From Aspidapion aeneum (lineage: Eukaryota; Arthropoda; Insecta; Coleoptera; Brentidae), in contig OY755040.1 of NCBI GenBank assembly GCA_963576565.1, positions 81,362,821-81,426,820 of the forward strand: a stretch of 64,000 bases of DNA, in the 5' to 3' direction. Each line of letters begins with the position of its first letter. Position 1 is the stretch's first letter. A program made the position numbers and the translations under genes. Positions 63,881 to 64,000 of the stretch are shown here, piece by piece. The notes beneath the pieces were generated by a model. The model worked only from the letters and a program-made list of their open reading frames with translations. It was not told the DNA's origin and ran no database searches.

Positions 63881-64000
63881 TTTCAATGTAATTTTATTTA
63901 TAATATTTTTGAATGTATTTTAATGATTTAAATGAAAATAAATGTTTTGAATTTTGTATTTTAAAATGATTTAGATATAAATATATTTTTCTTAAATAAA
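63881..64000. other. AT-rich tail to the window edge
   Basis: No gene. An AATAAA at about 63936-63941 may end the capsid transcript. The rest of the element, including any DNA polymerase gene, lies beyond. Confidence 0.5.

Larger units (their letters stand above)
55231..64000. mobile_element. Maverick/Polinton (adintovirus-like) element, right end outside window
   Basis: The set of chromodomain integrase, packaging ATPase, adenovirus-type protease, PLA2 protein, minor capsid and double-jelly-roll major capsid is diagnostic of Maverick/Polinton or adintovirus-like elements in animals. PLA2 is a feature known from adintoviruses and parvoviruses. No DNA polymerase B, no right terminal repeat and no target duplication are inside the window. 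The left edge is uncertain. Confidence 0.9.

Noticed and set aside
54811..64000. DNA polymerase B expected for a complete Maverick
   Set aside because: No polymerase motifs are found within the window; absence may be due to the window edge, so no loss is claimed.

Overview
The window is repeat-dense, AT-rich arthropod DNA, most likely from an insect. This is inferred from the element families: BEL/Pao and Ty3/Gypsy LTR retrotransposons, Jockey/CR1-type non-LTR elements, hAT-like short elements and a Maverick/Polinton (adintovirus-like) element. I could not support any ordinary host gene. Almost every coding stretch belongs to a mobile element, and most are broken.

Layout. 1-1688 is the 3' part of a decayed BEL/Pao copy, repeated almost exactly at 3018-4705 inside a second BEL/Pao copy (2430-6820, + strand). 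7478-9540 and 9616-11521 are two damaged non-LTR retrotransposons on the minus strand. 11533-18627 is a broken Ty3/Gypsy element with recognisable LTRs, a second-hand non-LTR insertion and tandem repeats in its leader. 18628-24800 is non-coding: a truncated hAT-like element, a 1.1-kb composite palindrome (18874-19965), a 2.4-kb inverted-repeat element (21256-23661) and smaller repeats. 24802-40144 is a BEL/Pao element (BEL-A, + strand, target duplication CTGTC) that landed in a perfect 60-bp palindrome. It carries a hAT-like element in its 5' LTR, an unidentified 0.8-kb segment, and a second complete but frame-broken BEL/Pao element (BEL-B, minus strand, 28949-36338, target duplication TAATC). 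40309-54810 is a large inverted-repeat composite (Y). A non-coding 8.4-kb inverted-repeat element (X, 43138-51510) is inserted in it with a 3-bp AAT duplication, and the empty site survives in a neighbouring repeat copy.

55.2-64.0 kb is the most interesting part: a Maverick/Polinton or adintovirus-like element that runs off the right edge. Its minus-strand block encodes a retroviral-type integrase with a chromodomain, a probable fibre-like coiled-coil protein, a conserved protein of unknown function and an A32/FtsK-type packaging ATPase. A 60-bp divergent spacer separates this from a tightly packed plus-strand virion block: a parvovirus-type phospholipase A2 protein, an adenovirus-type cysteine protease, a small Cys-rich protein, a single-jelly-roll minor capsid (penton-like) protein, a small basic protein and a double-jelly-roll major capsid protein. 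No protein-primed DNA polymerase B is visible; it may lie beyond the edge.

The genes would form a virion-building and integration set: integrase inserts the genome, the ATPase packages DNA, the capsid proteins build the shell, the protease matures it, and PLA2 would help membrane escape. The sequence suggests that the protease is made by a -1 ribosomal frameshift from the PLA2 gene (slippery A AAA AAC at 60916-60922, 7-nt spacer, 6-bp hairpin). The major capsid gene and one other gene carry single-base offsets at A-runs, which could be decay or assembly error.
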